From Klebsiella oxytoca NBRC 105695 (GTDB lineage Bacteria; Pseudomonadota; Gammaproteobacteria; Enterobacterales; Enterobacteriaceae), in NCBI RefSeq assembly GCF_001598695.1, contig NZ_BCZK01000018.1, forward strand, positions 40,541-104,540: DNA of 64,000 nt, given 5' to 3'. Made by a program: the position numbers and the translations under genes. Below are positions 50,011 through 59,423 of this stretch, piece by piece (the stretch's first letter is position 1; every line of letters begins with the position of its first letter). Below the pieces are notes generated by a model, which worked only from the letters and a program-made list of their open reading frames with translations, made no database searches and was not told where the DNA came from.

Positions 50011-50016
50011 ATTCAT

Positions 50017-50712
50017 TCAGAGATAGACAATACTGATTACCGCCTCGCCGTCCAACGTCACCTTTTGCCCGCTCCTGAGATTACTTCCCACCGATGCGCT
50101 TATCTGCAGAGGCACCGTTGCCGCCGTGATTGGCTGCGGCACCGAAGAGCCTTTTTTAACAAAGGTATAGAAATAGTCCTGTCCCGTTGGGAGCGGTAAA
50201 AGCGAGGAAACTTCCCACGGTCCCTCCTTGCTGGCCGATCCGGCGATATCAACGGCAACTTTTTTATCATCAACTGCGATGGTATTGGCGGAATCGATTT
50301 GCATCGCATAGCTGCCAATAGGTTTATTTTCCATCGTCATACCCAGACCAAAAAGCCGTAATTTGTCGCTTATGTATCCGCCACCATTGACCTGAAAAAG
50401 CACTCCCTCATGGCCGTGTGTATCTTTTCCCGTGATAGCGGAACTGGATCGCGCATCTCTCGCCGTAATAGCGATCCCGGTGGAGGATTCGCAGGTAATC
50501 GTTAAGGTAATATCCCGCACGCCCAGCTGGGTAAACGCGGACGTTGATAGCGACCCGACATGCCGCTCACCGAAATCTACGATGCCGTTATGGCTCAGCG
50601 TTGGCGTGCACGCCGCCGCTTCTGCGGTCACGGTAAAATCAATACTAAGGTTGTCGCCGGCGTGAAGGATCGGACTGAGTAAAAGCGCGAATAAAACAAA
50701 GGCGTACCTCAT
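50017..50712 (-). CDS. GltF-like (DUF1120-type) fimbrial subunit, distal gene
   Basis: 231 residues with a signal peptide ending L-H-A-G (about 19). Pilin hallmarks are an N-terminal donor-strand-like S-I-D-F-T-V-T-A, two cysteines (about 35 and 73, in A-A-C-T-P and I-T-C-E-S) and a C-terminal beta-strand ending I-S-I-V-Y-L with the penultimate aromatic residue. It is a diverged paralogue of the 238-residue subunit at 54416. As the last gene it could be a tip or minor subunit. No receptor-binding lectin domain is visible. Start overlaps the previous gene's stop by 4 bases (ATGA). Confidence 0.75.
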   Translation of the reverse strand: MRYAFVLFALLLSPILHAGDNLSIDFTVTAEAAACTPTLSHNGIVDFGERHVGSLSTSAFTQLGVRDITLTITCESSTGIAITARDARSSSAITGKDTHGHEGVLFQVNGGGYISDKLRLFGLGMTMENKPIGSYAMQIDSANTIAVDDKKVAVDIAGSASKEGPWEVSSLLPLPTGQDYFYTFVKKGSSVPQPITAATVPLQISASVGSNLRSGQKVTLDGEAVISIVYL

Positions 50713-51239
50713 GGAGTTACCACCCTGATCTGCAGATTCCCACGATACGTTACGCGATCCGTAATCGCCTGGCTCTCCATCATTGAAGCCACGTTCAGAA
50801 CCACAGAGAGCTGACTGGCTTCAATCTCTTCTCCCTGTACAAAGGCGATCCCTTGATTGAGCGCAATGCGGGATCGCTTTGCTGCTTCCGCGGTAATCGG
50901 CGCCCAGGCGCTCCGTACAGGGACCAGCATCACGTCGCGATCGTCAGCCACCGCTTGCCCGGCGGTAATATTCATTTCCCCACGATTGCCAAGTGCGAAC
51001 CTGCCGTTTTGCGCATAGGCGCTACCGAAGAAAAGCCGAATACGTTGTGGCTTATCACAATGTACATGCAGGACGAACTGCTTTTCCGGAAGTACCACAG
51101 GCTTATCTCCCGCCTGCTGACGTTCTGCCGGGCGAACGGGCAGATAGTCAACCGAACGCTGCGTGCTATTTAATTCGCATCCGGCCAGAAGGGCGCCGGA
51201 AAACGCCAGCAGGCTAAGGCCCAGCCATAGACGAATCAT
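50709..51239 (-). CDS. Lipoprotein of the fimbrial operon
   Basis: 176 residues from the ATG at 51239, which overlaps the usher stop as ATGA and has a GCGGGGT site 6 bases upstream. An ATG two codons earlier (51245) is too close to that site. The signal peptide ends in the lipobox L-L-A-G-C, Cys followed by Glu, so outer-membrane anchoring is expected. The mature part has one further Cys (H-C-D-K-P) and beta-rich hydrophobic strands but no pilin C-terminal motif. The function is not recognised; its place between usher and last subunit suggests an anchor or assembly factor. Confidence 0.7.
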   Translation of the reverse strand: MIRLWLGLSLLAFSGALLAGCELNSTQRSVDYLPVRPAERQQAGDKPVVLPEKQFVLHVHCDKPQRIRLFFGSAYAQNGRFALGNRGEMNITAGQAVADDRDVMLVPVRSAWAPITAEAAKRSRIALNQGIAFVQGEEIEASQLSVVLNVASMMESQAITDRVTYRGNLQIRVVTP

Positions 51240-53623
51240 TGACATACCCCGCTGGCATTTTCATAGAACGCATCTGCGTCTGGCGCTTCAGGCAGCGTTA
51301 TCGAGATGCGGCAACTTCCCTTTTCCAGTTTCGCCACCAATGTTTGTCTCCCTGTGAGGTTGTTCAAAAAAAGCACGCCGTCATCGACGGAAGTCGTTAA
51401 GTAATTGCCCGCTGAATCCGTTACGGCGACCCCCTTCGGCAGCGGATCACCGTTCCCCATCGTGACATCCAGCAGCACCCGGCGCTCCGTGATGGTAGAA
51501 AAGCGGATTTTGCCTACGGCCCCTCGGCCTTGCTTGAGCATTCTGAGCCCATTGCCAATATCCATGTTCTTTGGCAAAGTCGCGGTGTTGATTTCAACGG
51601 CTGCCTCTCGCCAGGCCGAAACGGAAGGAATGACTGCCTGACCGCTGAAGTCAGTCCACACCGGCCCCTGCGATGTCTCGATGCGCACTCCGGAAACCGG
51701 CTTATCCAGGCTGGCAATGGCAAAGGTGTCGCGAATCGCCCACGGTGTAAAAGTCACACCATGGCGGTGGGCGGCCATTCCCCCGCGCAGCGTTCCGGAA
51801 TAGCTATGGCTCTGCGAACCGTTGGTACTCGCATTCATGCTTAGCTGCGTGTAATGCAGATTCTGATTTATCCCGCCGCTGAAGCTGTTCCGACTCTCGG
51901 TCTGGTCACGTTCGGCGCCGAGGGTATAAGTGGTATCATCGCTGATAGTGCCCGTTACCGAAGTACCGAATCTCTTCCGCCCTTTTTCACTGCGCGCGTA
52001 AGCGTTGACCGAATGCTGCTGGAAGGGAATATTCAGGTTCAGGTAAAAAATATTATCATTGCTTTGTTCGATACTCCCGCCGCTGAGCTGGCGCTGCCAG
52101 CTTGCCGATACGGAAAATGCGCTAAAACTCTTTCCCCAGTTAAGCGTCGCGTAGCGAGAATTATTTTGGCTATCGAACCCTGTTACATCATAGAAGCTGG
52201 CGCTCATCGTACCTATAACAGGGTGTCCCCAGCTCGCACCCAATGAGTACTCCATTTTATTGGTGGCGCTAAAACTCTTATCAATGGCCTGAGAAAACTC
52301 ACGATACTTTTCAGAATATTTGCTCAACGAAGCATTCAGCCCAAAACCGGACTGTGTTGCACAGGAGGTCGATAGAGTGTACTTCTGGCCCTGCTGCGCA
52401 TTATCGCGATCGAACGCCTGGTTAATCTGAAGAGAAAGCGAAATTTCCTGCGGCAGTACTGAGTCAACGCGTATTCCTAAGGCCTGGTAGCTCTGGGCAA
52501 CGATCGCGCCGCTAGTTAAATTATGCCTGGCGTTCAGCTTCCAGCCGCCAGCCAGGCTGGCTACCCAGGGCTGCTGGCTATATGCATCGCTCACCCGGCC
52601 TAATGAAAATTGATATCCGCCCGCAGGCCCCAGCCCGGAGCGATACAATGAGGCGGGAACCACCTGGCTATGCTGGCTGCCATCGGTCTCAATAACGGTG
52701 ACCGTCAGATCGCTGGTGACGTTGCGCAGGGGAATATCCGTTAAGGTAAAGGGGCCGGCAGGCACTAAAGTGGAATACACCATGATCCCTTGCTGGCGGA
52801 TCTCAACCCGCGCCTGCGGGGTACTGGCGATCCCGGTTACCAGCACGCCGCTCCCGGCATCGTTAAGGGCGCTCTCCGGCATCAAGGAGATACCGTATAG
52901 CTCGGTGCCGTCGAGCAAAGGGTTATTCATGCCTATTTCACCCGCCTTGACGGTGCTTTTTATCTGCGTAAAGGTGCGCTGTAGGTAGGTCTGCGAATTT
53001 TCGCTGGTAAACTGATTATTCGCACGGCTTAATAGCTGATGGCTACGCAGCAGCCAGGTATTCACGTTTAGACCGCCGTCCAGCATCAGCTGCGAATACT
53101 CGGAATGACCGCCGCTATAATCGTTGCGCGAAGCGAAAAAGGTATAATTCAGCACCCCAGCCGTACCGCTCGTGTCGTATCCGCTGAGGTCGGTACTTTG
53201 GTGGACTAACTGCTCCTGCGGTAATATCAGATCGATTCGCCCTTTTCCGGGCGACGCTTTCAGGATCGTTTCAGGATGGGCCTGTAAATAGTCATAGCAG
53301 CCCTCGCTATCGACCACGGATTGGCGAATACCGGCCTGTTGCATAAACGCTTTATCGAAACACAGCTGGCCGTCATCATCAAAGTGGGCGACGATATTTC
53401 CCTTATCCTTACCGTTAACGCCCAGCATAACCGAGGTCACTCCTGGCAGGAATTTGGCTTCTGAAGAGAAATAATGCGCAATTTGCGGATCGATACCCAA
53501 AGACGTTAAGGTTTCACTATCAAATTCTATTGCGCTCTTTTTGGCCTCTTCAGCTACCGCCAGTTGAGCGCTTCCCAACCCGATAAGACAGGCCAACAGC
53601 TTTTTCCTGAGCATTCCGTTCAT
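51236..53623 (-). CDS. Outer-membrane fimbrial usher, YhcD type
   Basis: 795 residues, shorter than FimD (about 830-870) and close to E. coli YhcD (793). A signal peptide ends V-A-E-E (about 24). It is followed by an N-terminal chaperone-binding domain, a 24-strand barrel with plug (middle), and two C-terminal domains. Motifs such as N-Y-T-F-F-A-S-R-N, G-P-F-T-L-T-D-I-P and G-N-G-D-P-L-P-K-G-V-A-V are usher hallmarks. The C-terminal Cys pair (G-S-C-R-I and G-V-C-Q) is kept. It exports and polymerises subunits at the outer membrane. Confidence 0.9.
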   Translation of the reverse strand: MNGMLRKKLLACLIGLGSAQLAVAEEAKKSAIEFDSETLTSLGIDPQIAHYFSSEAKFLPGVTSVMLGVNGKDKGNIVAHFDDDGQLCFDKAFMQQAGIRQSVVDSEGCYDYLQAHPETILKASPGKGRIDLILPQEQLVHQSTDLSGYDTSGTAGVLNYTFFASRNDYSGGHSEYSQLMLDGGLNVNTWLLRSHQLLSRANNQFTSENSQTYLQRTFTQIKSTVKAGEIGMNNPLLDGTELYGISLMPESALNDAGSGVLVTGIASTPQARVEIRQQGIMVYSTLVPAGPFTLTDIPLRNVTSDLTVTVIETDGSQHSQVVPASLYRSGLGPAGGYQFSLGRVSDAYSQQPWVASLAGGWKLNARHNLTSGAIVAQSYQALGIRVDSVLPQEISLSLQINQAFDRDNAQQGQKYTLSTSCATQSGFGLNASLSKYSEKYREFSQAIDKSFSATNKMEYSLGASWGHPVIGTMSASFYDVTGFDSQNNSRYATLNWGKSFSAFSVSASWQRQLSGGSIEQSNDNIFYLNLNIPFQQHSVNAYARSEKGRKRFGTSVTGTISDDTTYTLGAERDQTESRNSFSGGINQNLHYTQLSMNASTNGSQSHSYSGTLRGGMAAHRHGVTFTPWAIRDTFAIASLDKPVSGVRIETSQGPVWTDFSGQAVIPSVSAWREAAVEINTATLPKNMDIGNGLRMLKQGRGAVGKIRFSTITERRVLLDVTMGNGDPLPKGVAVTDSAGNYLTTSVDDGVLFLNNLTGRQTLVAKLEKGSCRISITLPEAPDADAFYENASGVCQ

Positions 53624-53635
53624 CCTTGAACATGG

Positions 53636-54313
53636 TTACTGCAACGAGGTGATGTAGCGCTCTCCTTTATATCCATAGCGGCTTGCCGGGAAAAACTCGA
53701 CTTTCGTATCCGCTCCCGCTTTAGCAGGTAATTTTACGCTGACGCTGGTGTGCGGCAGGAGATACGTTTTCGCTAACTCGCCGGGAGAACCTGAAGGCAA
53801 AGTATTAAACATGGACGTCATCCTGACGACATAGTCGCTCGGATTACTGATTTCCAGCTGGCCCCCCTTTTTGCGCCAAACCAGATGTTTCCACGGCGCG
53901 GGCTCCTCCGCCAGGCCAGCCGGATGGATAATGACCGGTAAATCCTGACGAATAGTGACCGTTGTTTTCAGTTTTCCCTTTTCCTTCGGCGGTATTCCTT
54001 CAAAGGTGACCCGTTTAAACTCTTCCTGTTGTAGCGGTTTAGACGTTTGCAATATAAAGCGGATCTTTTGCGTGTCCCCTTGCTCTACGCGTACTACCGG
54101 CTGCGTGACAATTAAGCGGATAGATTTATCGCTATCGGCTAAATCAACCACTTTGGTATAAAGCAGGGACGGATGCGGATCTGAATTGGTGAGGTTCATC
54201 GACACCTCACCTTTTTGTTCATCAACGAGTAAAACAGATGTCTCAGGCACCATGCCGCTGGCATAGGCCCGGGTCGTCAATATCAATAATGACAACAGCA
54301 GCGTTTTTTTCAT
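53636..54313 (-). CDS. Periplasmic fimbrial chaperone, YhcA type
   Basis: 225 residues with a signal peptide ending Y-A-S (about 19), PapD-like immunoglobulin fold in two domains. The G1 region reads T-T-V-T-I-R-Q-D-L-P-V-I-I-H-P. By alignment, the subunit-anchoring Arg8 and Lys112 of PapD appear to be Ser and Pro here, which is unusual. It lies 12 bases before the usher gene and after a strong hairpin that separates it from the first subunit. Confidence 0.85.
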   Translation of the reverse strand: MKKTLLLSLLILTTRAYASGMVPETSVLLVDEQKGEVSMNLTNSDPHPSLLYTKVVDLADSDKSIRLIVTQPVVRVEQGDTQKIRFILQTSKPLQQEEFKRVTFEGIPPKEKGKLKTTVTIRQDLPVIIHPAGLAEEPAPWKHLVWRKKGGQLEISNPSDYVVRMTSMFNTLPSGSPGELAKTYLLPHTSVSVKLPAKAGADTKVEFFPASRYGYKGERYITSLQ

Positions 54314-54353
54314 ATTAGTGGTGTGTATTAAAATGAGATAGAGCTTATTAACA

Positions 54354-54388
54354 GGCCCAATAAATTTTATAAAAATATTTATTGGGCC
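54354..54388 (-). other. 12-base-pair hairpin between pilin and chaperone genes
   Basis: Arms 54354-54365 and 54377-54388 are exact inverted repeats with an 11-base AT loop. It comes 28 bases after the first subunit's stop. Such stems often let the pilin mRNA outlast the rest of a fimbrial transcript or terminate part of it. Confidence 0.8.
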
Positions 54389-54415
54389 GAATTTCAGAAG
54401 GACAGCATATAAATA

Positions 54416-55132
54416 TTAGAGATAAACAAGACTCAGCGTGGCATTACCATCCAGCTCAATTTGCGTTCCGGCACCCAGTACACCATTGTTCTGAACGGCG
54501 GAAACGATATCCAGCGGCATCACTAAATCTTTAAACAGCATTGGGGTGGTTTTGCCGGTTTCAGCAACGGTAACGATACGGGTAGCGTCGGAGTAATATA
54601 AAGCACCGCTATTTGCATTCTCCCACGAGCTATTTGCCCCGCCTCTATTTTTCACGATCATATCCACTGCCGCGCCATCAGCAGTTAATCCATCCTTCAT
54701 TGCCGTAACGGAATAAGCACCGATCTTCATGTCATTAACGGTACCGAGGCCAAACGCCGCAGATTCCGTTGTCATATTTTGCCCCGGGATATAGTCAGCA
54801 ATATACGCCGAGCTTGAAATCTCAACTTTAGAACTGGCACGGTTATCCTTCGCCACGATGCCCACGCTGGTCGCCGCATCGCAGCTAACCGTTAGAGTAA
54901 TGGATTTTTTGCCCAACTGAACCAGGGTGCTACCGCTGACCGGCTTTTCGAGAACCGAGTTGTTCATAGAGCCGTAATCAACAACACCACTGTTGCTCAG
55001 CTCCGGGGTGCACGCAGCCGGAACAAAGGTTCCTTTAACGGTGAGAGTAGTATCCGTAGCAGCATTAACGCCCGCAGCAGAAACAATAGCAGCGCAAACG
55101 CATAGCGCAGAAAGCGACTTTTTAGAGAACAT
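54416..55132 (-). CDS. Major GltF-like (DUF1120-type) fimbrial subunit
   Basis: 238 residues. A signal peptide ends V-N-A-A (about 24). A donor-strand-like segment T-L-T-V-K-G-T-F-V follows, then two cysteines (A-A-C-T-P and V-S-C-D-A) and a C-terminal strand ending L-S-L-V-Y-L. These are the features of a chaperone-usher pilin, and the overall pattern is that of E. coli GltF. The AAGGA site lies 9 bases before the ATG. As the first gene, before a stable hairpin, it is probably the main shaft subunit. Confidence 0.82.
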   Translation of the reverse strand: MFSKKSLSALCVCAAIVSAAGVNAATDTTLTVKGTFVPAACTPELSNSGVVDYGSMNNSVLEKPVSGSTLVQLGKKSITLTVSCDAATSVGIVAKDNRASSKVEISSSAYIADYIPGQNMTTESAAFGLGTVNDMKIGAYSVTAMKDGLTADGAAVDMIVKNRGGANSSWENANSGALYYSDATRIVTVAETGKTTPMLFKDLVMPLDIVSAVQNNGVLGAGTQIELDGNATLSLVYL

Positions 55133-55680
55133 ATCAATTTTCCTTAATGTATCGTACGACCGATATCAATAAAAATATCGGCACATCCTTTATCCAATTA
55201 AATCATTGCCACTAATCATCCCCTCAATAATTATTGAGAAAAGAATTAGTCACTGGAAGTAATGATGAAAGAGACTCCTCTCACCGCCGGCTAATCTACT
55301 TAATTGAACGACTAATCTCAAGAAAAATAATCGCAAATTTTAAAAAGTAAAAACCTTCAACAATTACAAGAAGATAGTAAATGAATTGCAAGTAAGTTAA
55401 ATAAAACACGGGTCAGTTAATTAATCTGCTCTTTATAAATAAACGGCATCAATAGTAAAATAAGAACACATATTCATCATAGAAACACCTTAATTAAAGT
55501 TACAACAAATAAACCCAGAAAAATATGAATTCACACTCCCATTTCATCTAATATACCCTATCTCCTGTGCTGGATGACCATAGGGCACAGCAAAATAATC
55601 TGTGCAGACCCAGCCCACAGCAGAAACACACTTTGCCCTGACGGAGAAGAGACTCGACGCCAGCAGTAAAGTTATAAAAT
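55133..55680. other. AT-rich region upstream of the fimbrial operon
   Basis: About 550 bases markedly richer in A and T than the neighbours, with many A- and T-tracts, typical of H-NS-silenced acquired DNA. It must hold the fimbrial promoter. No invertible element (paired terminal inverted repeats with an invertase gene) was seen. A minus-strand open frame of 83 codons at 55544-55795 runs through the sspB terminator and lacks a ribosome site, so I do not call it a gene. Confidence 0.7.
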
Positions 55681-55717
55681 GAAAAAAAAGCGAAGCATAG
55701 CTATGGCATGCTTCGCT
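55681..55717 (-). terminator. sspAB terminator
   Basis: A 10-base perfect stem (55689-55698 with 55708-55717), followed on the minus strand by eight T. It lies 75 bases after the sspB stop. Confidence 0.88.
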
Positions 55718-55737
55718 CGGGATAGGGGATGCCGTCT

Positions 55738-55765
55738 GATTCACATATGAATTCATATATGAATC
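55738..55765. repeat. 28-base AT-rich near-palindrome
   Basis: GATTCA…TGAATC arms match except for one position pair, centred on GAATTC. It lies between the sspB stop and the terminator, next to a second G/C hairpin (55765-55782). It could form a cruciform or be an operator; nothing known matches. Confidence 0.6.
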
Positions 55766-55782
55766 AGGCCCCGCAGGGCCTG
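55765..55782 (-). other. G/C hairpin after sspB
   Basis: CAGGCCC/GGGCCTG with a 4-base loop, 10 bases after the sspB stop. On the minus strand it is followed by ATTCATATATG, not a U-run, so it is at best a weak terminator. Confidence 0.5.
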
Positions 55783-55791
55783 TTATTGATA

Positions 55792-56280
55792 TCACTTCAC
55801 AACGCGTAGCGCCGGGCGTCCGCCACGGGGCGGCGGCGTATCATCCGGATCGTCGTCGTGATTATCTGGCTTATCGCCATCGATCACCGACATGACCGTT
55901 TCGCTGTCAGGCAGCTCTTCTTCATCGTTCAGGCTGGTGACATCTTCATCGTAAGCGGCTTCTGGTTCGAACATGGTCCCCGCACCGTTCTCACGCGCGT
56001 AAACCGCCAGTACGGCAGCCATCGGCACGGAGACATTGCGCGGCACACCGCCGAAACGCGCGTTAAAACGCACTTCGTCGTTCGCCAGCTCCAGGTTACC
56101 GACAGCACGCGGAGCAATATTGAGAACAATTTGCCCATCACGCGCATACTCCATCGGCACAAGTACGCCCGGCAGAGTCACGTCAACGACCAGATGCGGA
56201 GTCAGCTGGTTATCCAGCAGCCACTCATAGAACGCCCGCAGCAGGTACGGGCGACGAGGCGTCAGCTGTGATACATCCAT
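55792..56280 (-). CDS. sspB: ClpXP protease adaptor SspB
   Basis: 162 residues from M-D-V-S-Q-L-T-P; an ATG one codon upstream (56283) is also possible. The Sm-like substrate-binding domain (about 4-110) is followed by an acidic flexible linker and the C-terminal ClpX-binding peptide R-G-G-R-P-A-L-R-V-V-K. It delivers ssrA-tagged proteins and RseA to ClpXP. It starts right after the sspA stop. Confidence 0.97.
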   Translation of the reverse strand: MDVSQLTPRRPYLLRAFYEWLLDNQLTPHLVVDVTLPGVLVPMEYARDGQIVLNIAPRAVGNLELANDEVRFNARFGGVPRNVSVPMAAVLAVYARENGAGTMFEPEAAYDEDVTSLNDEEELPDSETVMSVIDGDKPDNHDDDPDDTPPPRGGRPALRVVK

Positions 56281-56283
56281 CAT

Positions 56284-56922
56284 TTAGCCCCGACCGAGGC
56301 GCATTTCACGCTCGGCTTCAGTTAAAGAAGCGAGGAAGGAGTCGCGCTCAAATACGCGAGTCATATAGCCTTTAAGCTCTTTCGCGCCAGCACCAACCAG
56401 CTCGACGCCAAGAACCGGCAGGCGCCACAGCAGCGGAGCCAGGTAGCAGTCCACCAGGCTAAACTCATCGCTCAGGAAGTAGGGCTTCTGGGTGAAGACC
56501 GGCGCAATGGCCTGCAACTCTTCACGCAGCTGCTTACGTGCAGTATCGGCCTGCGAAGCGGTACCGGTCTGAATAGTATTCATCAGAGAATACCAGTCTT
56601 TTTCGATACGCTGCATGTAAAGACGGCTTTCCCCACGGGCCACCGGATAAACCGGCATCAGCGGCGGATGCGGGAAACGCTCATCCAGGTATTCCATAAT
56701 GATGCGAGATTCCCACAGAGTGAGCTCACGATCCACAAGCGTCGGCACGCTTTGATTCGGGTTGAGGTCAATCAGATCCTGAGGCGGGTTATCCTTCTCC
56801 ACGTGCTCTATCTCAAAACTAACACCTTTTTCGGCCAGCACGATGCGGACCTGATGGCTATAGATGTCAGTAGGACCAGAAAACAGCGTCATTACCGAAC
56901 GTTTGTTGGCAGCGACAGCCAT
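56284..56922 (-). CDS. sspA: Stringent starvation protein A
   Basis: 212 residues, the E. coli length. Glutathione-S-transferase fold (thioredoxin-like domain about 10-85, helical domain 90-205) that binds RNA polymerase and is not a GST enzyme; the surface motif with P-H-P (about 84-86) is kept. It activates phage P1 late genes and supports acid tolerance by lowering H-NS. It lies upstream of sspB. Confidence 0.97.
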   Translation of the reverse strand: MAVAANKRSVMTLFSGPTDIYSHQVRIVLAEKGVSFEIEHVEKDNPPQDLIDLNPNQSVPTLVDRELTLWESRIIMEYLDERFPHPPLMPVYPVARGESRLYMQRIEKDWYSLMNTIQTGTASQADTARKQLREELQAIAPVFTQKPYFLSDEFSLVDCYLAPLLWRLPVLGVELVGAGAKELKGYMTRVFERDSFLASLTEAEREMRLGRG

Positions 56923-57175
56923 GAAAACCTCCAGGTATATTCAGAATTTTGTACTGCTGCCGACCACGGATGGCCAGCCAGATGTAAAAACCCCATTTGC
57001 GTGATATCACTTTTGCTTATCATCCAAACAAAAAATGAACAATCACCTGCATTTGGGCAGAAAATTGGATGATAGTTTACCAGATTTTGAAGACGTTGTG
57101 GTGAGGGTATTCTGGAAATGCTGAAAAAGTGGTAATAATGGGGCGTTTGTAGAGTGAAAATGGCAAATTTATCCA

Positions 57176-57203
57176 TAAAAAAACCCGCCGAAGCGGGTTT
57201 TTT
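57176..57203 (-). terminator. rplM-rpsI terminator
   Basis: The stem ACCCGC/GCGGGT with loop TTCG is followed by seven T on the minus strand, 31 bases after rpsI. Confidence 0.9.
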
Positions 57204-57233
57204 CGCAAATTGTTCTGCATAAGCAGAGGACAA

Positions 57234-57629
<396 letters not shown>

Positions 57630-57641
57630 CTATAATCCCGA

Positions 57642-58094
<453 letters not shown>

Positions 58095-58234
58095 TTACAC
58101 GTTGGTGAACACCCAAACGTTTAGTCAGTTGAGGTTCACACGACATTGTCCAGCAAACCTACCCCTTCGAATAGCCTATGCCGGCACATAGAAAGTTTTG
58201 GGAAAAAAACCTTCTCGTAACGTGGGGTCGCAAG

Positions 58235-58240
58235 ATTATA
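58235..58240 (-). promoter_or_regulatory. Candidate rplM-rpsI promoter (-10)
   Basis: A perfect TATAAT on the minus strand, about 165 bases before rplM, followed by a GC-rich stretch. No good -35 lies at 16-18 bases. An inverted repeat GGGGTC/GACCCC just upstream (58250-58267) could be the zapE 3' hairpin. Confidence 0.45.
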
Positions 58241-58289
58241 GAGAAGTCGGGGTCAAAGATCGACCCCTTTATGTGATTTGTACCCGGTT

Positions 58290-59423
58290 TTACCCCGCCA
58301 GGTGTTCTCGCTTCAGATACTCCTCGCTCTGCATCTCCTGCAGGCGCGATAAACAGCGCTGGAACTCGAATTTTAATCTCTCGCCCTGATAGATCTCATA
58401 CAGCGGAACCGCCGCACTGACCACCAGTTTGACGTGGCGTTCGTAGAATTCATCGACGAGGGCGATAAAGCGCCGCGCCTCGCTCTCCATCAGCCCGGTC
58501 ATCACCGGCACATCAAAGAGCATGACGGTATGAAACAGACGCGAAAGCGCAATATAGTCGTGCTGGCTACGCGCATCCACGCACAGCGTCGCAAAGGAAG
58601 CCGCCAGCGTCTGGTTCTCAACGCCTAACGTCGGCAGCGGGCGGTGGTTTATCTCCAGCGTTGGCATCTGCTCGCGCTTTGCGCCCGCCAGCGCCAGCCA
58701 CAGTTTGTCCATCTGCTGGCGGGTCTCAGCGTTCAGCGGCGACAGCCACAGGTGCGCCTGGGTCAGCGTGCGCAGACGATAATCGATGCCGGCGTCGACA
58801 TTCATCACATCGCAGTGCTGCTTAATCGCGTCGATCGCAGGCAGGAAGCGGGCGCGCTGCAGACCGTTACGGTACAGTTCGTCAGGAGGAATATTCGACG
58901 TCGCCACCAGGGTTATCCCGCGGGCAAACAGCGCTTTCATCAGACCGCCCAGCAGCATCGCATCGGTAATGTCAGAGACAAAAAACTCATCAAAGCAGAG
59001 CACATCGGTTTCAGCTTTAAAACGGTCCGCAACGATTTCCAGCGGATCGCTGTGCCCCTGCAGCGTGGTTAACTCTTCATGTACCCGCAGCATAAAGCGA
59101 TGAAAATGCAGACGTTGTTTACGTTCTCCCGGCAGACTTTGAAAGAACAGATCCATCAGCCAGGTTTTCCCTCTGCCGACCCCACCCCACATATAGAGAC
59201 CGCGAACTGCGGCCGTTTCGACAGCGGGTTCACGCTTGCCCAGCAGCTTGCCGAATTTCGCCCGCAGACCGCCGCCGGTTTGCGGCGCTACCGAAGGTTT
59301 ATTCTGCAATTCTTGATAAATCGTATCGAGGCGGCTGACCGCTTCTCGCTGAACGTCGTCAGGTTGATGGCTTCCCTCTTTGAGAGCGGAAAGGTAACGC
59401 GATGTTGGGGACAGGCTTTGCAT
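58290..59423 (-). CDS. zapE: Cell-division ATPase ZapE (AFG1 family)
   Basis: 377 residues; E. coli has 375. AFG1-type AAA ATPase with Walker A G-G-V-G-R-G-K-T near residue 78 and Walker B L-C-F-D-E-F. It associates with FtsZ and destabilises its polymers under stress. It is divergent from zapG and upstream of rplM. Confidence 0.95.
   Translation of the reverse strand: MQSLSPTSRYLSALKEGSHQPDDVQREAVSRLDTIYQELQNKPSVAPQTGGGLRAKFGKLLGKREPAVETAAVRGLYMWGGVGRGKTWLMDLFFQSLPGERKQRLHFHRFMLRVHEELTTLQGHSDPLEIVADRFKAETDVLCFDEFFVSDITDAMLLGGLMKALFARGITLVATSNIPPDELYRNGLQRARFLPAIDAIKQHCDVMNVDAGIDYRLRTLTQAHLWLSPLNAETRQQMDKLWLALAGAKREQMPTLEINHRPLPTLGVENQTLAASFATLCVDARSQHDYIALSRLFHTVMLFDVPVMTGLMESEARRFIALVDEFYERHVKLVVSAAVPLYEIYQGERLKFEFQRCLSRLQEMQSEEYLKREHLAG

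Noticed and set aside
55544..55795. 83-codon minus-strand frame between sspB and the fimbrial operon
   Set aside because: It runs through the sspB terminator and the palindrome, has no ribosome site and no recognisable domain.
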